Origin: Secundilactobacillus kimchicus JCM 15530
Lineage (GTDB): Bacteria > Bacillota > Bacilli > Lactobacillales > Lactobacillaceae
Length of the DNA stretch: 64,000 nt
Direction of reading: 5' to 3'
Assembly: GCF_001433995.1 (NCBI RefSeq)
Contig: NZ_AZCX01000007.1
Location: 40,632 to 104,631, forward strand
Each line of letters starts with the position of its first letter. Within the stretch, counting starts at the first letter, position 1. Position numbers and translations under genes: made by a program. Shown here in pieces: positions 7,975 to 17,565 of this stretch. The notes below the pieces were generated by a model, which was given only the letters and a program-made list of their open reading frames with translations, searched no databases and was not told the DNA's origin.

Positions 7975-9273
7975 ATGCAAATTTTAACGCAACCATTAAA
8001 TGAACTTTTACAACAAGTTGCCACCAGAACCGATAAGCAAGCAAATAAGCCTGAGGTTGAGTCAACGGTAGCGGCCATTATCGACAACGTTCGTCAAAAC
8101 GGCGATGCAGCGCTTCGCGACTACTCGCAGCAATTTGATAAAGTCGCGTTGACCGACTTTCAAATTCCACAAGCGGCCATTGAGATGGCATATGAAAATG
8201 CCGATCAGGAATTGATTGATGCGCTGAACCTGGCCAAGCGCAATATTATTAGTTACCACAAGAAGGAAATCCAAAACGGATTTGTCGACGCGGAACAGCC
8301 GGGGGTTGTTCGCGGCGAAAAAATCATGCCACTGGCCGCTGTGGGCTTGTACGTCCCCGGCGGAACAGCCGCTTATCCGTCTTCAATCTTGATGAACGTC
8401 ATCCCAGCCAAGCTGGCGGGCGTCAACAAGATCGTGATGGTGACACCACCCCAAGCCGATGGCGTCGCTCAATCCGTGTTAGTTGCTGCGAAAATCGCGG
8501 GAATTGATGAAGTGTATCAAGTGGGTGGTGCTCAGGCCATTGCGGCTTTAGCTTACGGGACGCAAACCATTCCCCGAGTCGATAAAATTACTGGTCCCGG
8601 TAATATCTTTGTCGCTGTCGCTAAAAAACAAGTCTTTGGTCAAGTTGACATTGATATGATTGCCGGCCCATCTGAAATTGGCGTTATTGCTGATGAGGGT
8701 GCTACGGCTGCACAGGTTGCTGCTGATCTGTTGTCCCAAGCGGAACACGATAAGTTGGCGCGGCCAATGCTCGTCACCCCAAGTTTAACTTTTGCTAAGC
8801 AGGTTTCAGCTGAAATTGATGAACAACTTGTCACACTCCCCCGGCGCAACATTGCGAGTGCCTCCGTCGAAAACGAAGGGTTCATTGCGGTGGTTGACAA
8901 CATTGACGATGCCTTTACCCTGATGAACGCGATTTCACCAGAACACTTGGAGGTTGAACTGGCGGATGCGATGTCGTATTTGAATCAAATCCAAAACGCT
9001 GGTTCCGTTTTCCTTGGCTATAACGCCTCCGAACCCGTTGGCGACTACGTAGCGGGGCCTAACCACATTCTGCCAACTGGTGGGACTGCTCGCTTCTTTT
9101 CACCCTTGGGTGTTTCAGATTTTGTTAAACGCATTCAGTTCGTGGATTACACACGCAGCGCGTTGGCTAAGGAAGTCAAAGCTATTACCACTTTGGCTCG
9201 GGTAGAAGGGCTTGAAGGTCACGCTCGGGCAGTCGAAAGTCGATTTTCTGAAAATGGGGTGTCATCGAAATGA
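7975..9273 (+). CDS. hisD: Histidinol dehydrogenase
   Basis: A 432-aa zinc- and NAD-dependent enzyme that oxidises histidinol to histidine in two steps. Family features include [48 protein letters not shown], and the zinc/catalytic region [11 protein letters not shown] and [11 protein letters not shown]. The ATG at 7975 is about 10 bases after AGGAG; the GTG three codons earlier is too close to that site. It overlaps hisB by 4 bases. Confidence 0.95.
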   Translation: MQILTQPLNELLQQVATRTDKQANKPEVESTVAAIIDNVRQNGDAALRDYSQQFDKVALTDFQIPQAAIEMAYENADQELIDALNLAKRNIISYHKKEIQNGFVDAEQPGVVRGEKIMPLAAVGLYVPGGTAAYPSSILMNVIPAKLAGVNKIVMVTPPQADGVAQSVLVAAKIAGIDEVYQVGGAQAIAALAYGTQTIPRVDKITGPGNIFVAVAKKQVFGQVDIDMIAGPSEIGVIADEGATAAQVAADLLSQAEHDKLARPMLVTPSLTFAKQVSAEIDEQLVTLPRRNIASASVENEGFIAVVDNIDDAFTLMNAISPEHLEVELADAMSYLNQIQNAGSVFLGYNASEPVGDYVAGPNHILPTGGTARFFSPLGVSDFVKRIQFVDYTRSALAKEVKAITTLARVEGLEGHARAVESRFSENGVSSK

Positions 9274-9854
9274 GAATAGCTGAGATCAAACGAATAACGA
9301 AGGAAACTCAAATTACCCTCAGTTTGAATTTGGACAATTATGACACCATTGATATTGATACCGGCATTGGATTTTTTGACCACATGCTGGACGCTTTTGC
9401 CCGCCACGGTCGGTTCGGACTAGTGGTCAAGGCAACCGGGGACTTAACCGTTGACCCCCACCACACAACAGAGGATGTGGGGATTGCTTTAGGACTAGCG
9501 CTTAAACAAGCGTTAGGTGACAAAGCGGGTATCGAACGGTTTGGGTCGGCGTTGATCCCCCTTGATGAAACACTGAGTCGGGTGGTTGTTGATCTATCCG
9601 GTCGAGCCTACCTCGTTTTTGATGCAGAACTGTTGAATCAACGATTGGGTGATTACGATACGGAGGTGACAGAAGATTTCTTCCAAGCTTTCGCGTTCAA
9701 TGCGGAGCTGAACTGTCATGCGGCGGTCTTATACGGTCGCAACACCCATCACAAAGTGGAGACCTTGTTTAAGGCGTTGGGTCGGGCGCTTCGAGCCGCT
9801 GTGACAATAAATGATGAGATTAAAGGAGTGCCATCGACAAAGGGGGTCATTTAA
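9270..9854 (+). CDS. hisB: Imidazoleglycerol-phosphate dehydratase
   Basis: A 194-aa monofunctional dehydratase with no phosphatase fusion, in keeping with the separate HisK. Manganese-binding motifs are visible: [18 protein letters not shown] (residues ~31-48), [14 protein letters not shown], and [16 protein letters not shown] near residue 155. It overlaps hisD by 4 bases and abuts hisH. Confidence 0.96.
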   Translation: MRIAEIKRITKETQITLSLNLDNYDTIDIDTGIGFFDHMLDAFARHGRFGLVVKATGDLTVDPHHTTEDVGIALGLALKQALGDKAGIERFGSALIPLDETLSRVVVDLSGRAYLVFDAELLNQRLGDYDTEVTEDFFQAFAFNAELNCHAAVLYGRNTHHKVETLFKALGRALRAAVTINDEIKGVPSTKGVI

Positions 9855-10481
9855 ATGCTCGTGATAGTGGACTACGATACGGGAAATACCCAAAACGTCA
9901 AGAAAGCGTTGGATTACCTTAATATTGAGAACCAGTTGTCGGCGGATTCAGCTGTAATTGAAGCAGCGGATGGGTTAATTTTACCTGGTGTTGGGGCCTT
10001 TAAGAAGGCGATGTTAGCACTTGAAGAACGTAATCTAGTCATCCCAATTCAGCAAGCTGCGGCTAACAAGAAGCCAATTCTAGGCATTTGTCTGGGGATG
10101 CAACTCCTGTTTGAAAGCAGCCTAGAATTCGGTGAAACATCTGGATTGGGATTGATTGATGGCCGTGTCGAAGCCATCCCGGACGATTTGAGCGTTAAAG
10201 TTCCTCACATGGGTTGGGATCAAAATCGGGTGATTCAAGATGATCCAATTGCCGCTCGCTTTGCTGGCGAATCCAGTTATTTTGTCCACTCGTTTTATGC
10301 GAATACGCGCCCTGAGAACGTATTAGCTGTTTGTGATTACGGGGTGGCACTCCCCAGTATCGTTAGAAATGATAATGTGATTGGGATGCAGTTTCACCCA
10401 GAAAAAAGTGGTGCGGTTGGTCTGCGTGGCTTGGCCGCCTTCAAGGAGTTGGTAGAAAATGGAAATTATTCCCGCAATTGA
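9855..10481 (+). CDS. hisH: Imidazole glycerol phosphate synthase, glutaminase subunit
   Basis: A 208-aa class I glutamine amidotransferase that delivers ammonia to HisF. The nucleophile is Cys79 in GICLGMQLLF, and the His/Glu pair is in QFHPEKSG near residues 180-190. It starts right after the hisB stop, and its 3' end overlaps hisA by 23 bases. Confidence 0.96.
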   Translation: MLVIVDYDTGNTQNVKKALDYLNIENQLSADSAVIEAADGLILPGVGAFKKAMLALEERNLVIPIQQAAANKKPILGICLGMQLLFESSLEFGETSGLGLIDGRVEAIPDDLSVKVPHMGWDQNRVIQDDPIAARFAGESSYFVHSFYANTRPENVLAVCDYGVALPSIVRNDNVIGMQFHPEKSGAVGLRGLAAFKELVENGNYSRN

Positions 10482-11187
10482 TTTAAAATCCCAAAAAAGT
10501 GTTCGCCTATACCAAGGGGATTTTGACCAAACAACCCTGATTGATGCCGATCCGTTACAACAGGCGCTTGCCATTCAGAAGGCTGGGTTGACCCGATTGC
10601 ACCTTGTTGATCTGGATGGCGCCAAAACGGGGCGGCCTGTCAATCGCACCATTATTGAACAAATTTGTGCCCAGACGAACCTGAAAGTTGAAGTCGGTGG
10701 TGGGATTCGAACGTTGGCTCAGGTGAACCAATACCTAACAAGTGGTGTTGATCGGGTCATTCTCGGATCGGCAGCACTGACCGATCCGACCCTTGTTCAA
10801 ACGGCTATTCAACAGTTTGGTAACGATCAGATTGTGATCGGCATCGATGGTAAAAACGGCCGGGTCGCAATCTCTGGTTGGCTGGAAGAAAGTGACGTGA
10901 CAATGACGGCTTTGATGACAGCCATGGTGGCTTTTGGCGCCGTGAACTTTATCGTAACGGATATTGAAAAAGATGGCACCCTCAGTGGGCCCAACGTTGC
11001 CCAGTTAGCTGCCTTGCAGACGGCCTTTCCCATGACAAATATCGTGGCTTCGGGCGGGGTCACGACCAAGCAAGATCTGGCAGCTTTGGCGCAGGCGGGG
11101 TTGCAAGCAGCAATCGTGGGTCGGGCAATGGCGACGGGCGACTTACCCTTAGCCCAATTGGCGGAGGTGGCTGAAGATGTTAGCTAA
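10459..11187 (+). CDS. hisA: ProFAR isomerase
   Basis: A 242-aa TIM-barrel isomerase. The first catalytic Asp is in [19 protein letters not shown], phosphate-binding glycines lie in [10 protein letters not shown] and VASGGV, and the second catalytic Asp is in [14 protein letters not shown]. The start lies within the end of hisH, and the hisA end overlaps hisF by 11 bases, as is usual in this operon. Confidence 0.95.
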   Translation: MEIIPAIDLKSQKSVRLYQGDFDQTTLIDADPLQQALAIQKAGLTRLHLVDLDGAKTGRPVNRTIIEQICAQTNLKVEVGGGIRTLAQVNQYLTSGVDRVILGSAALTDPTLVQTAIQQFGNDQIVIGIDGKNGRVAISGWLEESDVTMTALMTAMVAFGAVNFIVTDIEKDGTLSGPNVAQLAALQTAFPMTNIVASGGVTTKQDLAALAQAGLQAAIVGRAMATGDLPLAQLAEVAEDVS

Positions 11188-11935
11188 GCGCATTATTCCT
11201 TGTTTGGACGTTGATAACGGCCGGGTGAAAAAAGGGGTTAACTTTGTGAATTTAACGGATGTTGGCGACCCCGTGGAGATTGCTAAGGCCTATGAGGACC
11301 AAGGGGCTGATGAGTTGGTGTTTTTGGATATCACTGCGACCAACGAAGGCCGGCGCGCAATGACCGATACGATTGCAGGTGTAGCGCGTCAGGTATTTAT
11401 GCCGTTAACCGTTGGCGGTGGCATCAATTCGGTTGCTGATATGCAGCGGTTACTCAAAGCCGGTGCGGATAAAGTTGCGGTGAACTCTGCGGCAGTGGCT
11501 AATCCGAAATTAATCACTGCGGGCGCAGAAAAATTTGGGGCCCAGTGTATCGTGTTGGCCATTGATGTGAAATGGGATGTTGCAACCAACCAATACTTGG
11601 TGTTTGTCAACGGTGGCCGGCAAGCAACCCCGCTTAATGCCATCGAGTGGGCTCGGCAGGGGGTTGCGGCTGGCGCTGGCGAACTACTGGTTACTAGTAT
11701 GGATAAAGACGGTACGAAAAGTGGCTTTGATTTACCGTTATATCAGGCGATTACCGCAGCTGTTGGGGTGCCGGTTATTGCTTCTGGCGGCTGTGGGCAG
11801 GTCAGTGATTTTGATGACGTATTTGGCCAAACAAATGTGGACGCAGCCCTGGCCGCATCGGTATTTCACTTTGGCGAACTCACCATTCCAGCCGTGAAAC
11901 AGGAATTACGACGAAGCGGGGTGCCGGTGAGATGA
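11177..11935 (+). CDS. hisF: Imidazole glycerol phosphate synthase, cyclase subunit
   Basis: A 252-aa TIM barrel that forms imidazole glycerol phosphate and AICAR using ammonia from HisH. The catalytic Asp residues are in [19 protein letters not shown] and [16 protein letters not shown], with VGGGI and IASGGCG phosphate sites. It overlaps hisA (11 bases) and hisI (4 bases). Confidence 0.96.
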   Translation: MLAKRIIPCLDVDNGRVKKGVNFVNLTDVGDPVEIAKAYEDQGADELVFLDITATNEGRRAMTDTIAGVARQVFMPLTVGGGINSVADMQRLLKAGADKVAVNSAAVANPKLITAGAEKFGAQCIVLAIDVKWDVATNQYLVFVNGGRQATPLNAIEWARQGVAAGAGELLVTSMDKDGTKSGFDLPLYQAITAAVGVPVIASGGCGQVSDFDDVFGQTNVDAALAASVFHFGELTIPAVKQELRRSGVPVR

Positions 11936-12252
11936 AACCAGATTTTGACAAATACCCGGATGGTCTAGTGCCCACGATTGTTGTGGATGATCGGACTGGT
12001 CAGGTGTTAATGATGGCTTATATGAACGATGTCGCATATCAACGCAGCTTGACGAGTCGTGAGACGTGGTTTTGGTCCCGAAGTCGTCAGGAGCTTTGGC
12101 ACAAGGGCGCAACGAGTGGCAACACCCAGGCCATCAAGGCAATGTGGATTGACTGTGATGAGGACACGTTGCTGGTTCGCGTCAATCCGGCTGGTCCAGC
12201 GTGCCATACGGGCCACACCAGCTGTTTTTATCGCACTATTCAACTACCGTAA
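11932..12252 (+). CDS. hisI: Phosphoribosyl-AMP cyclohydrolase
   Basis: A 106-aa zinc enzyme opening the adenine ring of PR-AMP. Motifs include [36 protein letters not shown], and the metal-binding [11 protein letters not shown] and CHTGHTSCF. It is separate from hisE, which follows 13 bases later. Confidence 0.95.
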   Translation: MKPDFDKYPDGLVPTIVVDDRTGQVLMMAYMNDVAYQRSLTSRETWFWSRSRQELWHKGATSGNTQAIKAMWIDCDEDTLLVRVNPAGPACHTGHTSCFYRTIQLP

Positions 12253-12265
12253 GGAGATGGCAAAC

Positions 12266-12586
12266 ATGCAAGATTTAGACGCATTATACGACTTAATTTT
12301 AGACCGTAAACAAACCCCTAAAGAGGGATCCTATACCAATTACTTATTCACCAAAGGACTCGATAAAATTCTGAAAAAAGTGGGCGAAGAGTCAACCGAA
12401 GTGATCGTGGCCGCTAAAAACGACAGTGATGATGAATTTGTCTATGAAGTGGCTGACCTTGCCTATCATGTGCTCGTCTTGATGGCCAATCGAGGGATTA
12501 GCGTGGCTCAGGTTAAAACGGAGTTAGCCGAACGGGAAGGTCTAATGAGTAAGACCAAAGAGCGCCGGGACATCAAAAAATTGTAA
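12266..12586 (+). CDS. hisE: Phosphoribosyl-ATP pyrophosphatase
   Basis: A 106-aa all-alpha MazG-like enzyme with the metal-binding pattern [11 protein letters not shown] and [13 protein letters not shown]. The ATG at 12266 is 9 bases after AAGGAG; another ATG at 12257 sits too close to that site. Confidence 0.94.
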   Translation: MQDLDALYDLILDRKQTPKEGSYTNYLFTKGLDKILKKVGEESTEVIVAAKNDSDDEFVYEVADLAYHVLVLMANRGISVAQVKTELAEREGLMSKTKERRDIKKL

Positions 12587-12599
12587 AGAGGTGTGGTTG

Positions 12600-13682
12600 A
12601 TGGTGAAACCAGGGTTAGCAAATTTAAAACCGTACGTTCCAGAAGAATCGTTAAGCGGATTAAAAAAACGACTAGGTCTCAAGAAAATTGTTCGGTTATC
12701 CGCTAACGAGAATGCTTACGGCACTTCACCAAAAGTGAAGCAGGCGTTACTTGATTGGCAGTTTGAAGACGCCAATCGTTATCCGGATGCTGAGGCAAGT
12801 CGACTGCGAACTATCATTAGCGAACAGTTTGGGATTAGTCAGGACCGATTAGTTTTTGGGAACGGCTTAGATGAAATCATTGAGTTGTTATCGCGAACCC
12901 TATTAGTACCGGGAGATACGGTCATTCAGGCAGGACCGACGTTTTCGGAGTACGGCTTGCACGCGTTGGTTGAATCTGCGACCGTGGTTGAGGTGCCAGT
13001 TGACGAAACGGGAACGACTGATTTAGCCGGTTTTTTAGCGGCCGTGACACCGACGACGAAGTTGATCTGGTTATGTAACCCCAATAATCCAACCGGCACG
13101 TATTTGGCGCCTCAGCAGATTGAAGCGTTCTTGCAAGAGGTTCCCAAAACGGTCATGGTTGTCGTGGACGAAGCCTATATCGACTTCGTGACGCGCGACC
13201 CGGACCCCTCCGTCTTGTCGCTCACAACGCGTTATGAGAACCTCGTTGTCCTCCGCACGTTTTCCAAAGCCTATGGGCTGGCAAACTTTCGAGTGGGATA
13301 CGCCGTTGTACCAGAAGCCCTTGCGAGTGTGCTGCAGACCGTCAGACTGCCCTATAATCTCAGCAGTTTTGCTGAAATTGCTGCGAGTGCGGCATTTGCC
13401 GACCAAGCTTTTGTTGATCAAACGACCGCCCAGGTGGCCGTTGAGCGGGAGAAATGGTTAACGTTCTTAGCCGAAATGAAGCTGGAATATGATGAGTCGC
13501 AAGCAAATTTCGTTTACTTCAGAGTCCCCGATGCACAGGCGTTAAGCGATCGACTCATGCGACAGGGTTACCTAATCAGAACCGGCCTTCAACCAGAGTG
13601 GTTACGAATTTCAATTGGCCAACCACAAGAAAATCAAACTGTTCGAACGATAACTAAAAACTTTTTAGAAGAAAAACGATAA
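12600..13682 (+). CDS. hisC: Histidinol-phosphate aminotransferase
   Basis: A 360-aa fold-type I PLP enzyme, last in the operon. It has RLSANENAYGTSP at the N-terminus, NPNNPTGTY, VVDEAYIDF, and the PLP lysine in RTFSKAYGLANFRVGY near residues 223-240. The ATG at 12600 follows AGAGGTG. A terminator lies 26 bases after the stop. Confidence 0.95.
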   Translation: MVKPGLANLKPYVPEESLSGLKKRLGLKKIVRLSANENAYGTSPKVKQALLDWQFEDANRYPDAEASRLRTIISEQFGISQDRLVFGNGLDEIIELLSRTLLVPGDTVIQAGPTFSEYGLHALVESATVVEVPVDETGTTDLAGFLAAVTPTTKLIWLCNPNNPTGTYLAPQQIEAFLQEVPKTVMVVVDEAYIDFVTRDPDPSVLSLTTRYENLVVLRTFSKAYGLANFRVGYAVVPEALASVLQTVRLPYNLSSFAEIAASAAFADQAFVDQTTAQVAVEREKWLTFLAEMKLEYDESQANFVYFRVPDAQALSDRLMRQGYLIRTGLQPEWLRISIGQPQENQTVRTITKNFLEEKR

Positions 13683-13707
13683 TCATTGCGGTGTCGCGTT
13701 CTATAAG

Positions 13708-13749
13708 CGTTAAGAATGTCGGTTAAACGATATTTCTTGACGTTTTTTT
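13708..13749 (+). terminator. Terminator of the his operon
   Basis: CGTTAAGAA pairs with TTCTTGACG (one G-T pair), followed by seven T. It directly follows hisC. Confidence 0.75.
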
Positions 13750-13898
13750 GATTTTAAAATGACATTTTGTAGTTATTTGTGTACAATATAAATGGAATAT
13801 TTCGTATTCAAAATATGGATTAACTGGGCGAATTAAAAAAGTGTATTTAAAAAGTTTTAAATGGGTTTCATTGCGTAGTTATACTTGTTACATAAGCA

Positions 13899-13979
13899 GC
13901 GCTAGGACCGGTCAAAATCTGACGGCGACCGATTCAAATGGCGTGACCCAACGGTCCTCATGAGCTATTATTAGCGTGC
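13899..13979 (+). promoter_or_regulatory. Structured 5' region before the AraC-family gene
   Basis: Nested inverted repeats are seen: GCGCTA (13899) with TAGCGT (13972), AGGACCG (13904) with CGGTCCT (13952), and a competing CGGTC (13909) with GACCG (13927). The last two share bases, so two folds exclude each other. No ORF covers this segment. It could be a structured leader RNA or a large operator. I do not recognise a known riboswitch class. The rest of the gap from 13750 is AT-rich, with no other clear element. Confidence 0.4.
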
Positions 13980-14021
13980 GAGGATTGGAAGATCAAACAA
14001 GACCAGAAAAGGGGAAATCTC

Positions 14022-14924
14022 ATGGCGCAATCGGCATATTTATCACTATCATGCTTGCCACTGCCGACCTTTATCGAAGGGGGCCATGCTGAACTACATG
14101 CAGACGGGCGGATGGTAAGTCGGGTTCATCTCGAATACTTTATGTTTATTTTCGTTCGAAAAGGCACGTTAATGATGTCGGTCGATGGCAAGGAACAGCA
14201 GGTCCACCGAGATGAGTTATTCATTCTAGTTGCGGGAGACCACCGGTATGCTTGGTGGGCCGAGACACCGGAAGTCGAAATCGACTGGTTGTACGTCTTC
14301 GTGGCCGGCGAGTGGACACTTAAAAACGAACCGGCGCCAATCAAAAACGGGATGGCGGCCGTTTCGCTACACGCGAACGTCCCCGTTCAAACGTTGTTTT
14401 TGAGACAGCATCAGGCCGTTGAAGATCCCGACAGTATTAAGGAAACGATGGATCAATTAGTGCCCCAAACAATTACGTGCGAGTCGAAACAATTTTTCAA
14501 TTCACAAGCCCTTTTCATCCAGCTACTCAATAAGTTACGGGCGCAAGACAACGCGCAAAATCTGATGATTCAGGTTTCTCTAGAGTTACAGGCTTATTTG
14601 CGGAGCCATTTTCAAAACAAAATTACGGCGACGACGTTGGAAAAAGAGTTCAATCGACCGGCGACCTTTTTAACCAAGGCATTTCGGCAAACAGTTGGGA
14701 TGACGCCAACCGATTTCTTAAATCAGTACCGAATGGAAGAAGCCGGGCGGCAGTTATTGAACACTGGCCTGTCGATCTCAGAGATTGCCAGCCGAGTGGG
14801 CTTTCAAAATATTTATTATTTCTCGACGTCCTTTAAGAAATATGCGGGGACGTCGCCATCACGCTATCGTCAGGTCAACAGCATCGAGACGAGTGAGAAT
14901 TTGTCCAACCGTGGTGATGAATAA
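14022..14924 (+). CDS. AraC-family transcriptional regulator
   Basis: This 300-aa protein has a cupin-like sensing domain at about residues 20-120 and two helix-turn-helix motifs at the C-terminus. The second is the AraC signature ISEIASRVGFQNIYYFSTSF (about residues 250-270), followed by FKKYAGTSPSRYRQ. Such regulators usually bind a sugar or small metabolite. It sits between the his operon and galM/araR, so sugar control is possible, but its targets are unknown. An AAAGGGGAAA ribosome site precedes the ATG. Confidence 0.88.
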   Translation: MAQSAYLSLSCLPLPTFIEGGHAELHADGRMVSRVHLEYFMFIFVRKGTLMMSVDGKEQQVHRDELFILVAGDHRYAWWAETPEVEIDWLYVFVAGEWTLKNEPAPIKNGMAAVSLHANVPVQTLFLRQHQAVEDPDSIKETMDQLVPQTITCESKQFFNSQALFIQLLNKLRAQDNAQNLMIQVSLELQAYLRSHFQNKITATTLEKEFNRPATFLTKAFRQTVGMTPTDFLNQYRMEEAGRQLLNTGLSISEIASRVGFQNIYYFSTSFKKYAGTSPSRYRQVNSIETSENLSNRGDE

Positions 14925-14945
14925 GCCGCTACCGTTGGCTTCAAA

Positions 14946-14984
14946 AACACCGCTGATACAGTTTTCGTATCGGCGGTGTTTTTT
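14946..14984. terminator. Bidirectional terminator between the AraC-family gene and galM
   Basis: AACACCGCTGATAC pairs with GTATCGGCGGTGTT, with a T run on the top strand and A run before the stem, so it can serve both convergent genes. Confidence 0.85.
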
Positions 14985-15019
14985 GATATTGCGGGGTTTA
15001 ATTCAGTTTTCTCGAGCGA

Positions 15020-16054
15020 TTAGTAGTGGACTTGATAGGCGATTTCGTAATGTTTAGGCTCGCCAGGTAACAAGGTAATGTCGCCAAAGTTTGTAAACCG
15101 AGTGGCATCTGAAAGGTTTTGAGCCTCCAAGGCCACACCCATCCAAGGCGTACCATGGCCGTGGCCGTTAACCAGGGCCATGTCGTCAGTAAACGAGTTA
15201 GCGGTGAAGACAACCAAAGCATTGCGGGCCGAGTAAAGGGTGACACTGCGGTTGCTATCGGTACTCTTGAGTTGGGCAATTTCGTGGTCAGCAGCGGGGG
15301 CCACTTCAAAAATGTCGTCGAAGCCCTTTTCGGTGGTGTCAGCCATGCCATCAATGGCAGTTCCCAATTGGGTTGGTTGGCTGAAGTCGTAAGGGGTGCC
15401 CGCGTTATCAAGAAAGTCCCCAGTTGGCAATTTTTCGGCATCAACGGCCAAGTGCCGCGTCGAGTTCAGTTGAAGTTGTTGTGACTTGATCGTATCTGAT
15501 CCGTCAACGTTAAAGTACGTGTGACACGTTGGGTTGAAGAGGGTCGGCGCATCAGCCTGACCGCTGAAGCTTAACGTCAACCGATCGTCATTTGAAAGCT
15601 GATAGGTCACGGTCACGTCCATTGATGGGAAGTCGCCGGCGCCTTGTTCAAATTGATGGTGTAGCGTGAGCGTCGCACCATCCTCAGTGACGTCGGTCGT
15701 GCCATCCCAGTTAACGAAGCTGAAACCGTGAGGGCCGCCATGGAGCGCGTTATTGCCCTCGTTTGGTGTAACCTTGATGGTCTCACCAGCAACGTCGAAG
15801 GTTGCTTGCTTGATTCGACCGGCTGCTGGTCCAATGAGCATGTTAACGTAAAACGGATTAGCGTAATAGTCTTTGGTATGAGGATAAGATAAGAGGACGT
15901 TTGTCGTTTCGCCAGCGGGACTGGGAACGTTGTATTCGTGAATAATGCCGCCCATGCTTAAAATGGTGGCGGAAACACCGTTATCGTTTTCCAAGTGGAA
16001 GGCGGTGACGGCATGACCATCGTATTGGTCAAAATCAGATTGCGATGCTTTCAT
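15020..16054 (-). CDS. galM: Aldose 1-epimerase
   Basis: A 344-aa mutarotase interconverting alpha and beta sugar anomers. Family motifs include GPAAGRIKQATF, NALHGGPHGF (catalytic His), NPTCHTYFNVDG (second His), and VFTANSF. It is divergent from araR, with an AraR box and a perfect cre match between them, so arabinose control and carbon repression are likely. It may act on arabinose anomers here (inference). Confidence 0.92.
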   Translation of the reverse strand: MKASQSDFDQYDGHAVTAFHLENDNGVSATILSMGGIIHEYNVPSPAGETTNVLLSYPHTKDYYANPFYVNMLIGPAAGRIKQATFDVAGETIKVTPNEGNNALHGGPHGFSFVNWDGTTDVTEDGATLTLHHQFEQGAGDFPSMDVTVTYQLSNDDRLTLSFSGQADAPTLFNPTCHTYFNVDGSDTIKSQQLQLNSTRHLAVDAEKLPTGDFLDNAGTPYDFSQPTQLGTAIDGMADTTEKGFDDIFEVAPAADHEIAQLKSTDSNRSVTLYSARNALVVFTANSFTDDMALVNGHGHGTPWMGVALEAQNLSDATRFTNFGDITLLPGEPKHYEIAYQVHY

Positions 16055-16091
16055 AAGTTGACACTCCTGTTCGTTATCGTTTTGTGAGTGG

Positions 16092-16107
16092 ATGTATCCG
16101 TTTTCAA
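16092..16107 (-). promoter_or_regulatory. cre site (CcpA) upstream of galM
   Basis: The reverse strand reads TTGAAAACGGATACAT, matching the consensus WTGNNARCGNWWWCAW at every position. It lies in the galM-araR divergent region, 38 bases from galM. Confidence 0.7.
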
Positions 16108-16113
16108 TTTAAT

Positions 16114-16129
16114 ATTTATACGGACAAAT
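16114..16129 (+). promoter_or_regulatory. AraR operator between galM and araR
   Basis: ATTTATACGGACAAAT closely resembles the known AraR operator, ATTTGTACGTACAAAT-like in Bacillus, and is almost identical to the two boxes before araB. It suggests autoregulation of araR and control of galM. Confidence 0.8.
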
Positions 16130-16265
16130 GTCAATACTTGTCTTTCAAGTCGATTTCACAAAGTTATGGTAATCTGATATGCTGTGCTATATTATTTAAG
16201 TGCACATAATTCTTAAAAAATGGTTTTAAACTGTTAAATTCAATAGAAGTAGACGGGGTCAAGAG

Positions 16266-17351
16266 ATGCAAGCTAAGTACGAAGTCGTCGAAGCCGGGTT
16301 ACGCGAACAAATCCTGGCGGGCGAATATAAAATTGGCGATAAGTTGCCAACTGAAACTGAATTAATGGCCCGTTATGATGTGAGTCGTTACACGGTGCGC
16401 CGGGCCGTCGGCGACCTTGAAAATGAACATATGATTTACCGAATTCAGGGCGGTGGCATGTACGTCAACGACTGGCAAAGTGTGAAAACAGAGGACCAAA
16501 ATACCAACCGGATGATCGGTATTTTGACGACGCATATCGCGGACTATATTTTCCCAAACATTATCAGTGGGGCCGATCAAATCATATCAGACAGTGGTTA
16601 TGCGTTGCTGTTAGCGAACACCCACAATGATCCCAAAAGGGAGCGGCGGTCGCTAATTTCAATGTTTGACAGCAACATTGCGGGGTTAATCATTGAACCC
16701 ACTCAGTCGACACTTAAGAGTCCAAATGCCGACTTATATGAGAAAATTCGTCAAACGGGTTTACCGACAGTCTTTATCAACGCCACATACCCAAGCTATG
16801 AAGCAGTGTCAGTGACAACGGATGATGCAGGGGCGATTTTGCGCTTAACCAACTACTTGATTGACGCGGGTCACGAGCGGATCCTGGGGGCTTTTCAAGT
16901 TGATGACGCGCAGGGCGTTAACCGGATGAACGGCTATATTAAGGCCTATCAGCAACATCCAGACATTGCCTTGAAAAGTAACGTGGTCATGTATCGGTCG
17001 ATGGACTCGATTAAGGAGATTTTGTCACAAATTGAGCATTATCTCCGGAGTCCTGTTGAGACCCGACCAACCGCCATTATGTGTTACAACGACCAACTGG
17101 CCATTCAGGTGATGGATCTGGTCAAATCATTGGATCTCCGGATTCCTGAGGATGTTTCGGTAACCGGATTTGATGACTATTCACTCGGCCGATACTTGGA
17201 ACCGGGGCTCACCACAATGGTTCATGAAAAGGAACGGATGGGCCACGATGCGGCAAGTTTGTTACTTAATATGATTGATAAACGGCCGGTTGAATCAATC
17301 GTGTACGAGCCAGAGTTGGTGGAACGTCGATCAGTTAAAAAAAATAATTAA
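16266..17351 (+). CDS. araR: Arabinose-responsive repressor
   Basis: A 361-aa chimeric regulator. A GntR-type winged helix spans residues ~5-67, with LREQILAGEYKIGDKLPTET and VSRYTVRRAVGDLE. A LacI/GalR-like sugar-binding domain follows, including IAGLIIEPTQST, PTAIMCYNDQ and EDVSVTGFDDYSLG. This arrangement is that of AraR, which releases its operators when it binds L-arabinose. The araBDA genes directly downstream and the boxes at 16114, 17400 and 17429 support this. Confidence 0.93.
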   Translation: MQAKYEVVEAGLREQILAGEYKIGDKLPTETELMARYDVSRYTVRRAVGDLENEHMIYRIQGGGMYVNDWQSVKTEDQNTNRMIGILTTHIADYIFPNIISGADQIISDSGYALLLANTHNDPKRERRSLISMFDSNIAGLIIEPTQSTLKSPNADLYEKIRQTGLPTVFINATYPSYEAVSVTTDDAGAILRLTNYLIDAGHERILGAFQVDDAQGVNRMNGYIKAYQQHPDIALKSNVVMYRSMDSIKEILSQIEHYLRSPVETRPTAIMCYNDQLAIQVMDLVKSLDLRIPEDVSVTGFDDYSLGRYLEPGLTTMVHEKERMGHDAASLLLNMIDKRPVESIVYEPELVERRSVKKNN

Positions 17352-17357
17352 CGCCAG

Positions 17358-17390
17358 AAAGCACGGAACGACAAGGTTTCGTGCTTTTTT
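17358..17390 (+). terminator. Terminator after araR
   Basis: AAAGCACG pairs with CGTGCTTT, with extra GAAC/GGTT pairing inside, followed by a T run. It separates araR from the araBDA promoter. Confidence 0.8.
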
Positions 17391-17399
17391 GACGCAAAA

Positions 17400-17415
17400 T
17401 TTTATACGGTTAAAT
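17400..17415 (+). promoter_or_regulatory. AraR operator 1 of araB
   Basis: TTTTATACGGTTAAAT has the AraR pattern. Its centre is 29 bases from that of the next box, close to three helical turns, which would allow cooperative binding. Confidence 0.75.
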
Positions 17416-17425
17416 AAAATTTTTG

Positions 17426-17454
17426 TTGATTTATACGGATAAATAATCTACAAT
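17426..17454 (+). promoter_or_regulatory. Promoter of araBDA
   Basis: TTGATT, a 17-base spacer and TACAAT. The spacer contains AraR operator 2, so bound repressor would block RNA polymerase. Confidence 0.7.
17429..17444 (+). promoter_or_regulatory. AraR operator 2 of araB
   Basis: ATTTATACGGATAAAT differs from the araR/galM box by one base and overlaps the -35 box and spacer of the araB promoter. Confidence 0.8.
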
Positions 17455-17459
17455 TTGGC

Positions 17460-17475
17460 TTGTAAGCGATTTAGC
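17460..17475 (+). promoter_or_regulatory. Candidate cre site at the araB transcription start
   Basis: TTGTAAGCGATTTAGC matches the left half of the cre consensus and has two mismatches on the right. It is just downstream of the -10 box, a usual place for CcpA repression. Confidence 0.45.
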
Positions 17476-17565
17476 AAACTTCGCAAAATCTTTTAGTCGC
17501 AGATGTTGTTGATTCCACTGGCGCATCAACTCGACAACAGTTAATCAATCTGGAGGGTTTAACTC

